Positions 13,920 to 28,300 are shown, counted from the first letter of the stretch. The stretch: DNA of 64,000 nt from Lithospermum erythrorhizon (GCA_019722365.1 JADFUC010002183.1:1-64000), one strand, 5' to 3'. Notes: generated by a model from the letters alone, not told the origin. Numbers and translations: made by a program.

Positions 13920-16750
13920 GAACTTTATTAAAAGCGCCAAAATTATCTGAGGATTGAAATTTCTGTGTGGGTGGCTTGATGTGGTGTTGGTGAAGAAACC
14001 CAGTAGAGTTAGCGAATATTATTACAGACTTTGCAATCACATAAAAGTGTGCCCAAAGGGATTTCTCTCCATTCTTAGTGCTTAGAGTTGTGAGCCATAG
14101 TCTTTGATTTAAATGGATGCCTCTGAGGGGTACCACAGTCGCGTAGCACCGGAAGGCGAAGAAAAACGGCTTTTATAACCGGTATGGTTTATATTCTTTG
14201 GCGGGTTATATAAATTCGGATTAAAGAATCTGAGAACCTTTACCGGCGGATAGTAAACGAAATCTTCGCAAAACAGATTGAGCGAAATATGGAAATTTAT
14301 GTCGATGATATCTTTGAGTGAGAGCAAGTTGATGACATCCTCTTTGAATCTTAGGGAAACCTTTAGTCATTTCGGGAGAAGCGGGTTAAGGTGAATCCAG
14401 AAAATGCTCTTTAGCGTGAGTATCGGAAAGTTTAGGATACATGGTGACGCAGGGAATCGGAGCTAACTTGAGATAAAATTGGAAAAACCCCGATATGAGG
14501 TACTGAAGCTTCTGAGAAATTGACGGATGTAAAGCGGCTTTAAAATCGCTTCATATCAATCGTGGGAAAGGGGTACCCTTCTTCAAAGAATTTAAGGAGC
14601 ATGTCAAAAGTTCACGTGGGATGAGGAATCAGGAGGCCTTGAAGAGTTGAAAAGATATTTAGGTTCTCCCGATTGTTATCATGACGAAACCGGGGGAGCA
14701 GTCTGATTATATTTACATACATCTGCGATGTGAGGCGGTCGGCGATGTTGATAAGGGGAGGGTGGATCGGGTACAAGACACGCATTATATTAAAATTAAA
14801 CACGTTCTTAGAGATCTCACCCGGAAGAGACCTCCCGTTATAGATAAGGCGAACTTTGCGTTGGTGATCTCCGCCAGAAAGTTGAAGGCATATTTTGGAG
14901 GTCATGCGGTGGTAGCGGGACCCGACCCTTAAAGCGAGGTCTTGACTGGAAATTTACCTTATCACAGTGACGACATGGGGTTTTGTTGAGTTAAGCGAGT
15001 TTGAAATATCGTATGTACACAGGAGCCGGTGTAAGGGCACAAGCGTTATGAAGTTTTTATAACCCGAGATGCGGTTGCTGAAACCCATGATCATTGAGAC
15101 CGGACACGGGGAAATAGACCAAGTCAAACCCGAGTGGACATTGTTCGTAGATGGGGCTCGCAATGAGCATGAGGCCCGAGATGCGAGGAGTGCTAGTGCA
15201 GGACCCCGTGAAACCATGGAATACGCCCTGCGGTTCGGTACTTGCTTGACAAATAATGAAGTAGAGTGTAAAGCAAATGATTCTACGACCCAAGATTGAG
15301 TAGTCATGGGACTAGAAGAGTTGCTGGTTAAAGGAGATTCGAAGCTGGTGATAGACCAAATTAAAGGGAGTTGTGGGGTGAAGAACGAAGCCTTGAGGAA
15401 ATACCATTCTAAGGTTGTTGAATATCGATAGTTGAACTCTTTATTCGAACATATTCCTAGAGCAGAAAATGAGAAGGCGGACCATCATCGGTTCGCCATA
15501 CCATTACAGTAGCGAATTGCACGAAGGAGCATACGTTAAAGTTTATGATCAAACCGCTTACCAAGAGGAAAGGAGTCTGATTAATTAAGTATGTTCCGCG
15601 TAGTCGATTGGAAAACATTTTATAATCTTGTATACCGGTGAGGAAAATTACAGGATAGCATGGAATCGAGAAAGATCGGAGTCGCGGTCCTGAATATCGG
15701 TTGTATGCAGGCGAATTATACAGAGGAAAACTCCACAGAGACTGACCTTTATTGACTGCGTATCTACCTAGGATATCCCTCGAGTCTTGGATAGGATCAT
15801 GAGGATGGTGCGAAGTCACATTGGAGACACACGATTACATTTGCCAATCAAAACTACAGGCAGGATATTCGCGGCCACGTTGGCAGTTAAAGATGCGCGT
15901 ATGTGAAAAAGAGTGCGGCGCGTAATACATTGAGGATGAAATACCCCCCGATTTCACTTTCGACCACTTAATCCGATTAGTGAGTCCGTTCCGCCCGCCA
16001 TGTAGGGGATTGGCTTTAGTGGAAAAATTGTCAAAGCACGGGAGAGGCGAGAATACACCATTGTAGCGGTTGAATTACTTGATAGAGTGGGTAAAGAGCC
16101 AGCGCCTCTTAAGAAAACCGAGTGAGAGTGGTACAATTCTTATGGAAGAATATACTACCGCTGGGTTTGGCATTGATGCTTGAAGTATCGACAATGGTCC
16201 CGATTTAAGGCTTGGCGGATTTGCAGCGAAAAATTAAGGATTGAGCATCGGTTTGCTCCGGTTACTATCCACGGGCGATGGACAAGTGGAGGTCATAGAC
16301 AGAGTTATATTTAAAGGCATTAAAGAGCTTACTATGAAAGGAGGAGGGAGTTGGATGAAAATTACCGTTCTATGAGTAAATACGGTGTACACTACAACAA
16401 ATGCTTAAGGAGGATCCTTTCCCGGCTGATACATAGTGAAGGTGGTCCTGCCGAGCGGAAGTAGGGTGCCAGCTACGGGTAGATTGGGTTCGAAGAAGAA
16501 ATTAACAACCGGTAATTTGAAAAGAATATCTTAGCATGGATGAAGCGAGAGTTGGGAGCTCTTTACATGTACAACGGTGATGGCGAACATATAATCGAGG
16601 ATTAAAAACCGCCGATTCCGTTTAGGAGACTTGAATGCTACGGTTATGTTGAAGCCAACCCAGGGAGCAAAACAAGTTGGGCCCAGTGGGAGGGGACGTG
16701 TCAGACGAAGGTCATATGACGAAACAACATGAACTTGAAGACTTAGATGG
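13920..16750 (+). pseudogene. Tat/gypsy pol remnant: RT, dual RNase H, integrase
   Basis: Domains recognised in order, in shifting frames: RT start near 13.93-14.1 kb (HKSVPKGFLSI corresponds to the usual NKACPKDSFPL); the RT catalytic box at about 14288 (MEIYVDDI); the gypsy RNase H end near 14.86-14.93 kb (ALVISARKLKAYFGGHAVV); the second, archaeal-type RNase H at 15121-15470 (EWTLFVDGARNE, MEYALRFGTCLTNNEVE, ELLVKGDSKLVIDQIKG); integrase with FLWKNILPLGL at about 16140; and the integrase C-terminal GDLNATVMLKPTQG at about 16626. Stops and frameshifts occur every few dozen codons, so it is inactive. Confidence 0.8.
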
Positions 16751-16764
16751 CAAAGTAGTCACAG

Positions 16765-17760
16765 TGAAGAAAATTACTATGGATATAGGAGTATAAATAC
16801 AAATCCATAGTTCCGAGGATCTTTAAAAGTGCATACTACATTATTGATACAAAAACATATAATTAAATATGAGCAGGAGGACTTCTGATGCGTAGATGAA
16901 TTCCACCAAAATCCGCACGCTTCAAATTCTAGCGTGAATTTGACTTCCCTCGACTCCTTGTTGTAATATCAATGCATTATGATATCTCTAGTTAGTCCCA
17001 GCAGGGAGGGGTTGAATCGGCCAATACATCTTTAGTAAACGAGGACAAAACCAGAAAAACCCAAAATTCTTAGGAGAATTTCGACGAAAGGCGGTACTAG
17101 GTTTTTTGGTGAAAAAGTTTTTAAAAACTTATGATGAAAAACCCTAAAAGTTTGCTTATATAGGGGCTAGGTTAAAAGCAAGCCCGATAAGCGACTCCGT
17201 TAAGTATTAGCTTGACTCGTTAACTTCTATTAGTTCGTTAAAGGCTGTAAGGTTGCTAATAAGGATTGAACTATTTAATTAAGCTAATTAAATAGTAATG
17301 AGTCGATATCAATAATCTTTCAAGTTATCGATAAATACCCCAAATTACTCGAACCCGATTAAATAACTATTTGGTGATTCTATTTGTTGATCGATATTAC
17401 GTAAAAATGTAGAACCACGTAATTAGAAATACATTTCTCGATTATATAGTTCTCTTTAATTTCATACATGAAATATAACTCGGCGTCCTTTGTATTGTGT
17501 GACCTTCTAGGCTGAGATAATAGTATTAGGATTTGTATAATAATAATAATTGACCCGATTACTATTATTATAGCGATTAATAGTAAGATCTAGCGATGGC
17601 TCATGAAATACTTGATGTCGTGAGGCAACAGTAATATCACGATTACTAAGTTGAACACTAAGTTACGATAATGAAATACGTTTAACTTGACTTCGTAAAT
17701 GAATTGCGCTACACTTAATTGTCATGACAGGCGTATCGTGGAACGATTCATTGATTTCCA
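16765..17760 (-). repeat. 3' LTR of nested copia element
   Basis: 996 bp, bordered TG..CA. It aligns along its length with 24368-25359; for example GGATATAGGAGTATAAATAC and AATTAAGCTAATTAAATAGT occur in both. On the - strand a CCTATATAAGC box (about 17153-17163) is a plausible TATA box of the LTR promoter. The short inverted pair ACTATGGAT / ATCCATAGT near its 3' end could form a hairpin and is conserved in both copies. Confidence 0.8.
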
Positions 17761-18659
17761 ATACTTTCATGGGCCGATTATCTTCTGATTCCTTTATCAC
17801 GATCTCAGTAGTCGCCGTAAAGTGTCTTAAACTTTCTTTACTCGAGTATGAAGCTGAATAAGCATTTGTAAGTCAGTAAACGATCGATTGCAATTTGTGT
17901 AGAGGCTGAGATGCTTCCTTGTATATCGAGGATGGACAAATCCCTCCCCGATATATCAAGCATCTATCATTATGCTAAGCAATGACCTTGACGTATCGTT
18001 ATAATCGCTTAAAGAGACGGGGCGTTTGAGTCGTAGTCAAAATCTGAGAGCTTGTATAACACGAGATAGTTATATATCGTAGGTCTAAGAATTGACGAAC
18101 CTAAAATTCTAAATGTCGCAGGACACGGATATACATATCTTCTATGAATTCGTTCGATTAAATACCAGTCCCCGGTCGCGGACACTTGACCACGGTATTG
18201 ATACAGTCTGTAATTGCGTGGTGATCTTGATCCATGTCAAAACACCGTATTAGTCATATGATCTTGTCATCCAAACTATGACATCGACGAGGCACTTTTA
18301 GGTATCCTATGTTTCTAGGCTTGAAGAGGTGTAATTAACGATTCGTGTGCCTACGAAAACATAGACTAACCTAGAGATTTAACCTTTTCACTTTCATCGA
18401 GGATCACAGCTACGTGTATATTATATATAGAATTCAAACATATAGTCACCCAGCAAACAAATATATTAAAATATAAGAAGCAATAATATTCAAATATTTG
18501 TTCACGTAACACAATAGATACATACGACTCTGACAACCTACTTGCCCGTTCTGACGTCATCTAAGACCTATGTTATTTATTAACTTTCAATCATGTTTTG
18601 CTGACTTAGTGGTTTAGTAAAGAAATTGACTGAGAATTAGCCTCTGTTTCTACTTTATA

Positions 18660-21170
18660 CTTTGACATCACTTACATCAGCGTATACCAAATCGGGTGAT
18701 ACTTTAGAATACGTGCTTGGATTTGTGATGTGCTTTCGGGGGTTCTCCCTTAGCTTGAGCTATTGCCCCGATATTGTCACAGAAACTCCATTTTTTGGTC
18801 CTGATGCTAGGTACCGCTGCGAGTTCGATCAAACTTCTTTATCAACGTCTTCTTTAGTGGGCAGGGCCATTTGCGATGTCTTCGGATTAACAGTAGAATC
18901 GTGATGCTACATTTGGAGCTCACTCGAATCTTTGCTTTATGCGTTGAGACAAAATACATACAGGGCTGGGAGCGATGATCGTCTACATCGGTTTGAAAAG
19001 CTGGCGTCGGTGTACTGTCCTTCTTAACTCCTCATCTCCACCATATACCAAGAAAGCATCTTTAGTTGTACCGGATACTTGAGATGTAGCTTCAGCACAA
19101 TCCGATTGGCTTTTCGCTTTGGATTAGCAGTATCTTAGTTACAGCAATTAAATAAGACACGTCGAGGTCTAGTGCGCGTGTAATCCCATGATGGATCCCT
19201 ATAAGCGAAGCATAAGGTATGTCCTTAGATTACCGTTTCATGCCATTACATTTAGTAGTGGGGCCAACATGCTCTGGCGGGATTATTTCGCGTAAATGGG
19301 GGAATTACCGCTTCTTGGAATTACTCGTGTTGGACACTGGTACCTTATTCATAAGTATCGACGAAGTCAAGTGACCTCGGCTCGATCAGGTGGATCTTTA
19401 TTCCAAGTATATATTGTCTTCGCTAAATTAAGCCCGTTGAGAAACATTTGCCGCAGCCCGATCACTTGGCGAGTTTAGTAACTCTATGTTGTTTCCAATG
19501 ATAAGTATGTAAATCGACATACGAGGGTATAGATGATATAACTCCGAGCACACTTCTTGTATACAGCGAGATTCTTAGCCGTTCTTGATGAGAGCAAACT
19601 CTTTGATTGATTCATCAAAGCGTAGATTCAACTAACGGGATACTGCCCAAGACCATAAATGGACTTTATGACTTGCGTACATGCTTAGATCACTTTAGGA
19701 CATGCAAAGCACAGAGGTTGTACCGTATACGCATCTTCCTCTAAATTTCCATTCATGAAAGCGGTCTTTACATCCATTTGCCGTATTTCATAGTCATGGG
19801 GAAATGCGTGATGAAAGCTAAGATTATCGGATGGTTAAAGCGTAGCTGGCCGAGAGTAAGTTTCGTCATAGTCCACTCCGTGAACTTGTTTGAGAGCCTT
19901 TCGCTCTGAGTCTAGCTTTGAAAACGTCAAGCGTTTCCGTCTTTATCATGTTTCTTCTTAAATGCCATTTACTTTCAATGGGCGAGCCCGTTTGGTAAAT
20001 CAATGAGGACAATCTCGTTTTGGTACATAGAATCCATCTCGGTGCATGGCAATTTGCCATTTAATGACATCCTTGCTATTCATTTAGCTTAACTGTAGAA
20101 ATTCTTAGACTTGTCGACTACCGATGATGAAAGCTTAGCGTACAGCTACTGGTTGGCGATCCACATTGGATCTCCCAGGGTTAGTTCTTCCAGCGAACTT
20201 CTGTGGATCGAGCCAAAATTTCTTCTGAAAGAAGGGTTCAATTCTTGTGGTGTGTATGGGATGCTGCGTTAAGTCGTCGATATTGACTTAAATCGACTTG
20301 AGGAGCAAATGAGATGAATTGCTTATTACTTCTAGTCATACGGGCCAGATGTTCCTTTTCCGAGGAATACTCACATTACAGCGATGAAGATTTTTATTCT
20401 CCTGCCGGGTAAGTAGTAACAATTGTTCCACTTGGATATCTATGAAGCTAGCATTTATCTGATTTGGCGGAAGTTTATCTTGTTGTCTTAAGCTTAGCGA
20501 CCCCAATCTTTAAAAAAACAACGGAAATCTTTGAACCAGTTCATAGAGGTTTATCTGTGGCTGGTTGGACATATGTTTAAGGTAAGTGCCGCGCTTAGAA
20601 GTGCATATCCCCATAAATTAACCGGTAGATCAGATAGGCTCATCATAGATCGAACCATATCAAGAAGGGTTCGATTTCTCCTTTCGGACACGCCGTTATC
20701 TTTGTGGCGTTCTAGCTGGAGTGAGTTGGCCAAGCAATACCACGCTCTAAGATGAGTATTGAACTGCATTGACAAATATTCTCCACCTCATCGGACTGGA
20801 GGAAGTCTTTATTATGCTTGTTCAATTGGTTTTGCCGTTTGGAACTCATCCAGATTTCTCGAAAGGACTCGTGTTTGGTAATACCGTGAATACACAAAAC
20901 CCGTATCTACTGTAGTCATCGATAAATGTAATGAAGTAGTTATAACCTCCTCTTTAGGGAATTTCATTGGCAGCGTATTGATTATTAATATGATCCCAGT
21001 AAATCACTTATCGCTTTCATTTCGACCGGTAAAGAAAGACATTTTGGTCATTTGCCAGAAGGCAAGACTTCATGTTTTATACATTATGATTCATAATCGG
21101 AAACCTTCAAAGTATTCCACGGAGTGGAGTTTCTTGATTCGGTTCGTTAATGTGACTGATACTTGATACC
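18660..21170 (-). pseudogene. copia pol remnant of the nested element
   Basis: Read on the - strand. The integrase part at 20551-20775 contains DNGVSERRNRTLLDMVRSMM followed by SLSDLPVNLWGYALLSAALT, a very typical copia integrase core end. RT pieces follow at lower coordinates: PIESKWHLRRNMIKTETLDV then FKARLRAKGS at about 19880-20000, and DYEIRQMDVKTAFMNGNLEE at about 19735-19795 with SIYGLGQ just after. The RNase H part nearer 18.7-19.1 kb is too broken to delimit. Frames shift often, so no active protein. Confidence 0.8.
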
Positions 21171-24100
21171 ATAGGTATGTTTGGTTTTAAGTCGTTAGGC
21201 TTATTCCGTTTTAAGTTTATGTTATATGACTTCGTTAATCGTGTAAAGCGTATAGACCATTTTGAAGGAGGCGGTACCAAATACTTGCGTTCACAGTGAT
21301 CCTAAATTACTTGGGATCTATTGAAAATGAAAAACCATCATTATTCAAAGCAGAGGAAATAGAAATATATTCCTATGAATTGCGAATTTTGCAAAAATAG
21401 CTTGGGAGATAAAGTTCAAAAGCGAGGCAGCCCGTGGGCAGAATTTAATAATGGATCTCTAGGGCATGACCGCCATTTCACCGCGGATCCATTTTCCTCT
21501 TTCGGAGTCTTCTACTTGACTTGAGTTCCTGCGTATTCACGACAAATATGAGGGAGCTGACGATTATGCACCAGTAGAGGTGAAGTTAGCTGACATTAAC
21601 ATGTCTGGCCTTGCCCCCAGAACTGGTGTTTATTAAACCATTTTTTATCTCGATTGGAATTTCCTAGACGGCTTTCCGGTGACCGCTTGAGGTTTCGATA
21701 GTGGCGGATGTCGTCTACTTGAGAGATTTTACCTGCCTGCAATAACACTGACGTTTACGGCCCAGAGCAGCGGCAGGTAGGAAGCGGAAGACCTCTTATT
21801 CGTATCCAAAAAGCCAAATTAGCATATTGATGGTTGTTTGTTTTATGGAATCTCGGCGAGAACTTGATCGACCTTGTACACCTTGTAGCCTTTGATAGCA
21901 GACATGTCGGCCTAAAAGCGGATACCGTAGTGATAAAGAACTACAGCAGAAACTCTGCGTCGAAGGGATCTGCGCGGCTGGCCGAATCCGTTTACCTCGA
22001 AGTCTGTGATCGAGGCTGCCGTATTTCGGCTGCTTGATTGATGAGGGGAGCACGAGTTTACATTTTAGCTCCTTGCAGTTAGCTCGAGCTTAGGTAAAAT
22101 CATTGATGCTAAATGGAGCACAGAAACTTCGGCTCCGTCCAGTCGCGTAAGGCGGCTTTGCGTTAGAGAGTCCTTATCACATTTCATTATTTCTTCCCGA
22201 GGCGTGCGGTCCCCCACAGGAAGTCTTATAGAATTTCTTTATCTGAGGCAGTAGTGATCCAGAGACAAGCAGCAGACCGTCTCAAAATTTGCACCCATCG
22301 TACACGCGGCGAGTTAATGGTTTGAAGCAGAGTTACAGGAGTAACTTAATGGTGGCCATATTAGTGCAAAGAATAAGTAAATAAAATAACGAGACTAGGT
22401 AAACTATAAATTACTGAAACTTTTACAAATAAATTGTAAAGTAAATACTAATACTTCAAAATCTCACGAAATATATTAGTATCAAGACTGTTACACTTAA
22501 ATTCAAACAACTGCTTTAATTTTAGAATCCAGTTATAATATTGGAGTTCTTATTCAATTATGTAAGCTACTTGCTTTTATTATATTTTAAGCATCTAGGG
22601 GATCTTTACCCAGCGTTTATCTCGAAAACCGGTTAAGCATACGATTAAACGAAGTGTTGCTTGGTTCCAGTCATCAGAAGCCAGCGTTGAGTGGAAATCA
22701 ACGACGATCCGTTGTCGTATCAAATGCAACATTGTAACACCCGCCCGTCGCCGGTGTTGCCTTGATTGATGCGGTTGATTCGCTTTAAATTGACGATCTT
22801 TTTGCTTAAATTTTAATTGGTGAGATTATTATTACTTTGTTTTCGTTTACTGCGTGCATCTTAGCACATAATCAGCCGATACATGCAACATGAAGGCCAA
22901 ACAAGTAATGCACATTCCGAATATCTGATATGGCCCCTGAGACCTATTACAGAAGTATTTATCAAATGCCAACATGATACTAATTCTGCCCATGCTCTTG
23001 TGCCACATGGATGCGCTTGAGTCCGAAGTATATTGTGATGAAATGATCTTGATATATTCTGATATTTATATACCCAGCAAAAGTCTGAGGCGAACTTTGC
23101 GAGCATGGGTAAAGCATTAAATAAATAAATACAGAAATATGACTCAGGAAAGGTCATTTCTGACATTACGGTTCGCGAGACCCCGAAAAAATAAATAAAT
23201 GGGCCATGCTCATGTGCACTCCATTCGTCAATTCTGAAATATGTTTTGTTAAATCACGTAAATAGACAATAAATATTTCAATTCAGCGTTGGAAAATGCA
23301 TGTTTGTAATTATCAAATTAATTAATCCGTATGAGTACACATGTGGGAATTAATTAATATAAACTCAATTATACATACATGTCCAATTAATAAATTGTAC
23401 CAATAATTATTAACCGTATATATTATGAAAATATTCATCACAAATATTTTATAAAATACATTAAGTAAGTGAAGTTGTTACCCATGGTATTTATATAAAC
23501 TTTTAAATTAATTTAAAAGATATAATATAAAGGGAAATTAATTAATTGTGTCACATAATTGAGTAGAAATTAATTAATTGATTAAAATAATGAATAATCA
23601 ATAAAACCGAAATATAACTAGTCCATAATTTTAGGAAACGAAATAAGGAATAAATTCGGAATTAGGGTTTTTCAAAATTAGGGCACAACTTCGTCGTCGT
23701 CCTACCGTCATTTAGTCTCAAAATCACCCCGATCCGACACGGTGGCGCCCGTAGAATGCGCGGAAATCGGTCGGCGATTTATAGTAATAATGCCATGTTT
23801 TGATTTAATTTAATTCGTTTGTAGAATTGTTTTAGAGGCTTTAAAAATTTTCAAAATTTATAAAATTCGAACACGTTAAAACTCCATAATTTTCTTGAAC
23901 AAATCCACTAGTCGTTCATTAAAACCAATTTTCATATTTAATTATTAATTCATGAGTCCAGAAATCTCAAAATTGTTTAGAGGCACTTAGAAAAAAAGCC
24001 AAAAATTATGAAATTTAATGGAATTTTCTACATTACTATCTAGGTTCTCAGAAAAAATTAGGTTTTTGTTTTTACAAAACTTTACACACCCCAAACATGT

Positions 24101-24367
24101 TTTACAAAACTGTTTTGAAACGAAATCAATTAAATCGTCGCTTTTTAATTTATGAAACAAAATCCATGTTAACAAAATATGATAATACATCATCATAAAC
24201 TTGCTTAACACATGTTTAAATCAATAATAAGAAACATAGTGAATTTATTCATCATATATTTATCAATTAAATATATGAGCAAGTGTCGAATAAAAAATTG
24301 ATAAAGCATAGAAACAAGCATGGAAATAAATAATGTAAAACAACTTTAATTAGGCTAAGTACTTGCT
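21171..24367 (-). other. Nested copia 5' part: gag/leader region, unidentified
   Basis: By position this should contain gag and leader. 21.4-22.4 kb is mixed in composition with short frames. 22.4-24.37 kb is AT-rich, with an AGGGTTTTTCAAAATTAGGG stretch at about 23664. I recognise no domain and no primer-binding site next to the 5' LTR. Confidence 0.35.
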
Positions 24368-25359
24368 TGAAGAAAATTACTATGGATATAGGAGTATAAA
24401 TACAAATCCATAGTTCCGAGGGATCTTTAAAGTGCATACTGCATTATTGATACAAAAACATATAATTAAATATGAGCAGGAGGACTTACGATACGGCGGA
24501 GTAAATTCCTACGAAATCCATGCCGCTTCATTACAACGTGGAATTTGACTTCCTCAGCTCCTTGTTGGCAATATCCAATGCAGTAGTCTCTTTAGTTAGT
24601 CGGCGGGAGGGGTTGGATGACCCAATACATCTTGTGCTTGAGGATGAAACAGAAACCGGGAAAATCCCAAAATTCTTGGGAGAATTTACATTAAAGGCGG
24701 CTACTAGGTTTTTTTGGTGAAAAAGTTTTAAAACTTATGATGAAAACCCTAAGGTTCTTTATATGAAATTTGGGTTAAAGCGAGCCCGATAAGCGACCGT
24801 TAAGTATTAAGGCATTTCGTTAAGCTACATTAGTTGGTTAAGACACTGTGGAGTTGGCAATAGAGATTGAACTATTTAATTAAGCTAATTAAATAGTAAT
24901 GAGTCAATATCAATAATCTTTCAAGTTATCGATAAATCTTTAAAATTAGAGAGCCGTTAAATAAGCTATTTAATTGATTACATTTGTTGATAAATATTCT
25001 ACATAAAATGTAGAACCACTTGTAATTGAAATCGTTTCTCAATTATATAGTTCTCTTTAATTTCATACATGAAATATAACTTTCGGCGTCAGCATATGTG
25101 TGTGACCTTACAGAGCTCGGATAATAGTAAGTTGTATAATAATAATAATTGACCAATTACTATTATTATAGCGATTAATGAAGTAAAGATCTAGCGATGG
25201 CTCGTAGCATAAATTATCATGAGAACCCAGCTAGTAATATCTGATTACTAAGTTGAACACTAAGTTACGATAATGCATTTAACCCAGGCGGTAAATGAAT
25301 TCTTGCACACAATTATCGCAGCGGGCATAATAAATCGAACCCGATTCTCGTTGATTTCA
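24368..25359 (-). repeat. 5' LTR of nested copia element
   Basis: 992 bp copy of the LTR at 16765-17760, in the same orientation. Differences from its partner are scattered substitutions and small indels. Beyond its right edge the sequence returns to Tat-element DNA. Confidence 0.8.
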
Positions 25360-28300
25360 GCGCTAGGACACAGCGCCTACAAATTATGTCGATATTATGG
25401 CAACGAAACCGTTAGCGAGGGGGCAAAGGGATAATCAGAAGTTTCTAAACCGCTTTTACTAGGCGGTTGCATATAATAAAGGCGGCAACATGCATAAAAT
25501 TTGTATCTGATTGTGAAATTGAAACTCAAAATACGAATTCAATCGGAAACTAAAATGGCGAAAGATAAGATAAAAACCGCGAGGAAATAGGCGTTGTCGT
25601 ATAAAAAAATGTTAATCATAACAAAGGCGATTGTTACAGAAGGTGTTTAAATGCAGGGAAATTTAGAGGCTTGACGTCGGGAGGAGAATGACCTCCTCTT
25701 CGTCTTATTTCACCGAGGGGTGAAGGTGTATCGAGTTACGGTTGGCGAACCCGATTCCTCGTTACCCTTGAATAAGTCGCTGATAGTTCTCAGCGATCGC
25801 GAGGATTCGCTCCACTTATGCTGCGTCTTTGTGAGCGGCAAGCGAGCGATAAGCCGCATCTTTGTCGACGTTCCTAAAGTCCTCGGGCGGTACTTTCTAG
25901 CGGATTGCCTCTTGGATCCGCTTTGGGGAATTGCCTCTTGACTTCTTTAAGTTTCCGGGTGGCACAAGTAGTCTGGGTGGCCTGCCGCGCCTTCTTGGAG
26001 AATTCAACCGTGGTGGGCATTTTTGTATTTGTTGTTCAGCCATACCATTCTCGGCTTCAGTGAGAGGTATATAGCGAGTGTGTAGGAAATTGACTTCTCT
26101 CCCTCTTGAATCACGGCACTCACAGGCACCATGCCCTGGCACTGCATTCACAATGACTTATAATCTTGTTTTCATTCTACGCGCTTACAAAACTTCTTTC
26201 TCTGAACAATCCCACTTGCATTTGAAGCAGTAAGCTCGCTTTCACCCTTTCGCGCGAGCCTCGGCCAATTCGTTATCGAGAATTAATCGGCTCTGCAAGG
26301 GACAAGAGGTGACTCGTGTTTAAGGCACAGACGGGGAGGAGAAAGTAAGATGGATTTAGTCAGGTCCTTAAAGTAAAGGGAGAAACGGAAAAGGAGAGAG
26401 AGAGAAAAGAGATTACCTTTATAAGGTAGCGAGCGATAGAATTACAGACTTCAAGCCCAGAATTCGCCCAAGCGTCATCAAAATCTTTTGCTACTCGCCC
26501 CGAAGCGAGAGGAGGCATTTAGCTTGGGCGTCACGTTTTTCCATAAAGTGGAGTCTCGGTAACCCCTTGAATCGCTGGCAAAGTGTAGGGCAGGTTCAAG
26601 AAGTTGGTACAGGTATCGGCGTTGACCTTAGGCCACGAGTGCAGCTGCATGCCCGGGAGGCGGCTCGAGAAAGAGGCGTTTCTTGTAAGGAGGCGGTAAA
26701 TGAATATTCATAGTAGCTGATCCCATTTGAAGGAGGGGGGAAGAGAGGTAACGAGGAGGGTCTTAGGATGATGAGCCTTTCGACCCCGGCTTTAGTCCGT
26801 TGAGCGTGCTTGAGTCGTGAACACGCTTGGGCCGCCGCCGCCGAGGGGGCCGGCCTGCTCCCAGCAGTAGAAGTAGAGGTTGCCGGTTTCGGTAATCCAA
26901 ATGGGAGGCTCCCTCCGGGGAAGTGTCGAGTTGAGTAGGGGACACTTCCCCAGCAGCAGTCTTGCAAAAGCGGCGGCGTTCGCTTGATCATGGTGGAGAA
27001 AGGAATGTCCACCCCAGGCTCTGATTTACCATTTGCTTGAAGAAGATTAAATGCACAAGAAAAATGATTAAACAAGGCTTTAAGCAAGGGGAAATAGAAA
27101 TAATAGACAAATCTGAAGCAAAAAACATGATTATGATGTGTTATATACCCCAATGAGAATGGAGAGCCCAGGTGGGATCGAACTCCTTATATGGGATTAG
27201 ACTAGCTTGAATAAAGATCACCTTGAGAGAGACCTTATAATGTGATGCATCAACGCCCGCCTTAATGTCTCAAATTTCGATTGTGGCGGACATCTTCTTG
27301 GGCTTAATAGGGGCCTTGGCGTCTCCCAGAAAGGAACCCATACCCTGGGAACCGCCTCGTTATTACACTTTTACAAAAGCGCTTTTTGAGTGTCATTGAT
27401 GCTACGAGACTTTGTCGATCTTGGGATCATGAATGTTCCAAGCCCATGCTTGTTTGGTAGGGATGTGAGCCGCGAGTGGGAGACATTATGACAACTAAAA
27501 ACCAGAAATGCTCACAGTGGGTTCTATGTAGACTATCTACGGGGGGCTGCTATAAAAATGGTTATTTGAGCCGCTGGCTCTGGTGAACTTGTCCTGGGGC
27601 ACGGTTTATGGATAAAAGTAGGTTATTTACAAAGGGAGAGAAGGGAAACCTACAGCCGTAAGACATTGATTCTATGTACATAGCGGTCCAACCCGCGGAA
27701 AAAGGTCCGTCGGCCTGAGAAGGATCGACATGGTTGAAACCGTGTCCCGTGGGGAGTCGCGTCTCAGCCCGAGGGAGGAGCAGGAAAAATATTGCCTAAA
27801 AGTTTTTCTAAATTCGTCGGTAAAGAGCAGGTGGGAGTTTGGATCCACAGTAGGGACCAGTGGAGTGGAAGATCGTGTTTGTGTAAGCGGGCCTTGATGC
27901 AGAGATCACGTCACGGATCTGAGAGAGAGGCGGGTGTAGGAGGGGAGGCTAAAGAGGAGTTTGATTGAGCGTCTTACGAATTATGTGCCTCAAATGGTGT
28001 ATGAAGAATACCTTGATTGAATTAAGTATAGATCGCTCCTGAGAAGCCTAGGTCGGGTTTCGAGCAATATTCTGCACTGACTTCACGAGAGGAATGGCCG
28101 TATTATAAAGAGGTCATAGCGGGGAGTAAAAGCATGGCGCCCATAAAGGGAGCACGATAGTTTGTATAAAATCTGAGTGCAAGGGTTTCGGGTTCCGTTA
28201 CAGCCTTGAGGTGAAAATTAGGCTAAGGGGTGAGGAGACCTTTGAATAAATAGTAGCCATGTGCATGTCAGTATGTAGATAGCGGGTTAAACAACAAATC

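Larger units (their letters stand above)
16765..25359 (-). mobile_element. Ty1/copia retrotransposon nested in the Tat element
   Basis: Two directly repeated LTRs of 996 and 992 bp (16765-17760 and 24368-25359) bound it. Both begin TG and end CA on either reading. The coding part reads on the - strand, opposite to the host Tat element: RT near 19.6-20.06 kb and integrase near 20.55 kb. It interrupts the Tat element immediately after its integrase C-terminus. Left flank CACAG (16760-16764) recurs as CACAG a few bases beyond the right LTR, a possible but offset target duplication. The 22.4-24.37 kb part between 5' LTR and pol is AT-rich and unidentified, so a further insertion there is possible. 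Confidence 0.8.
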
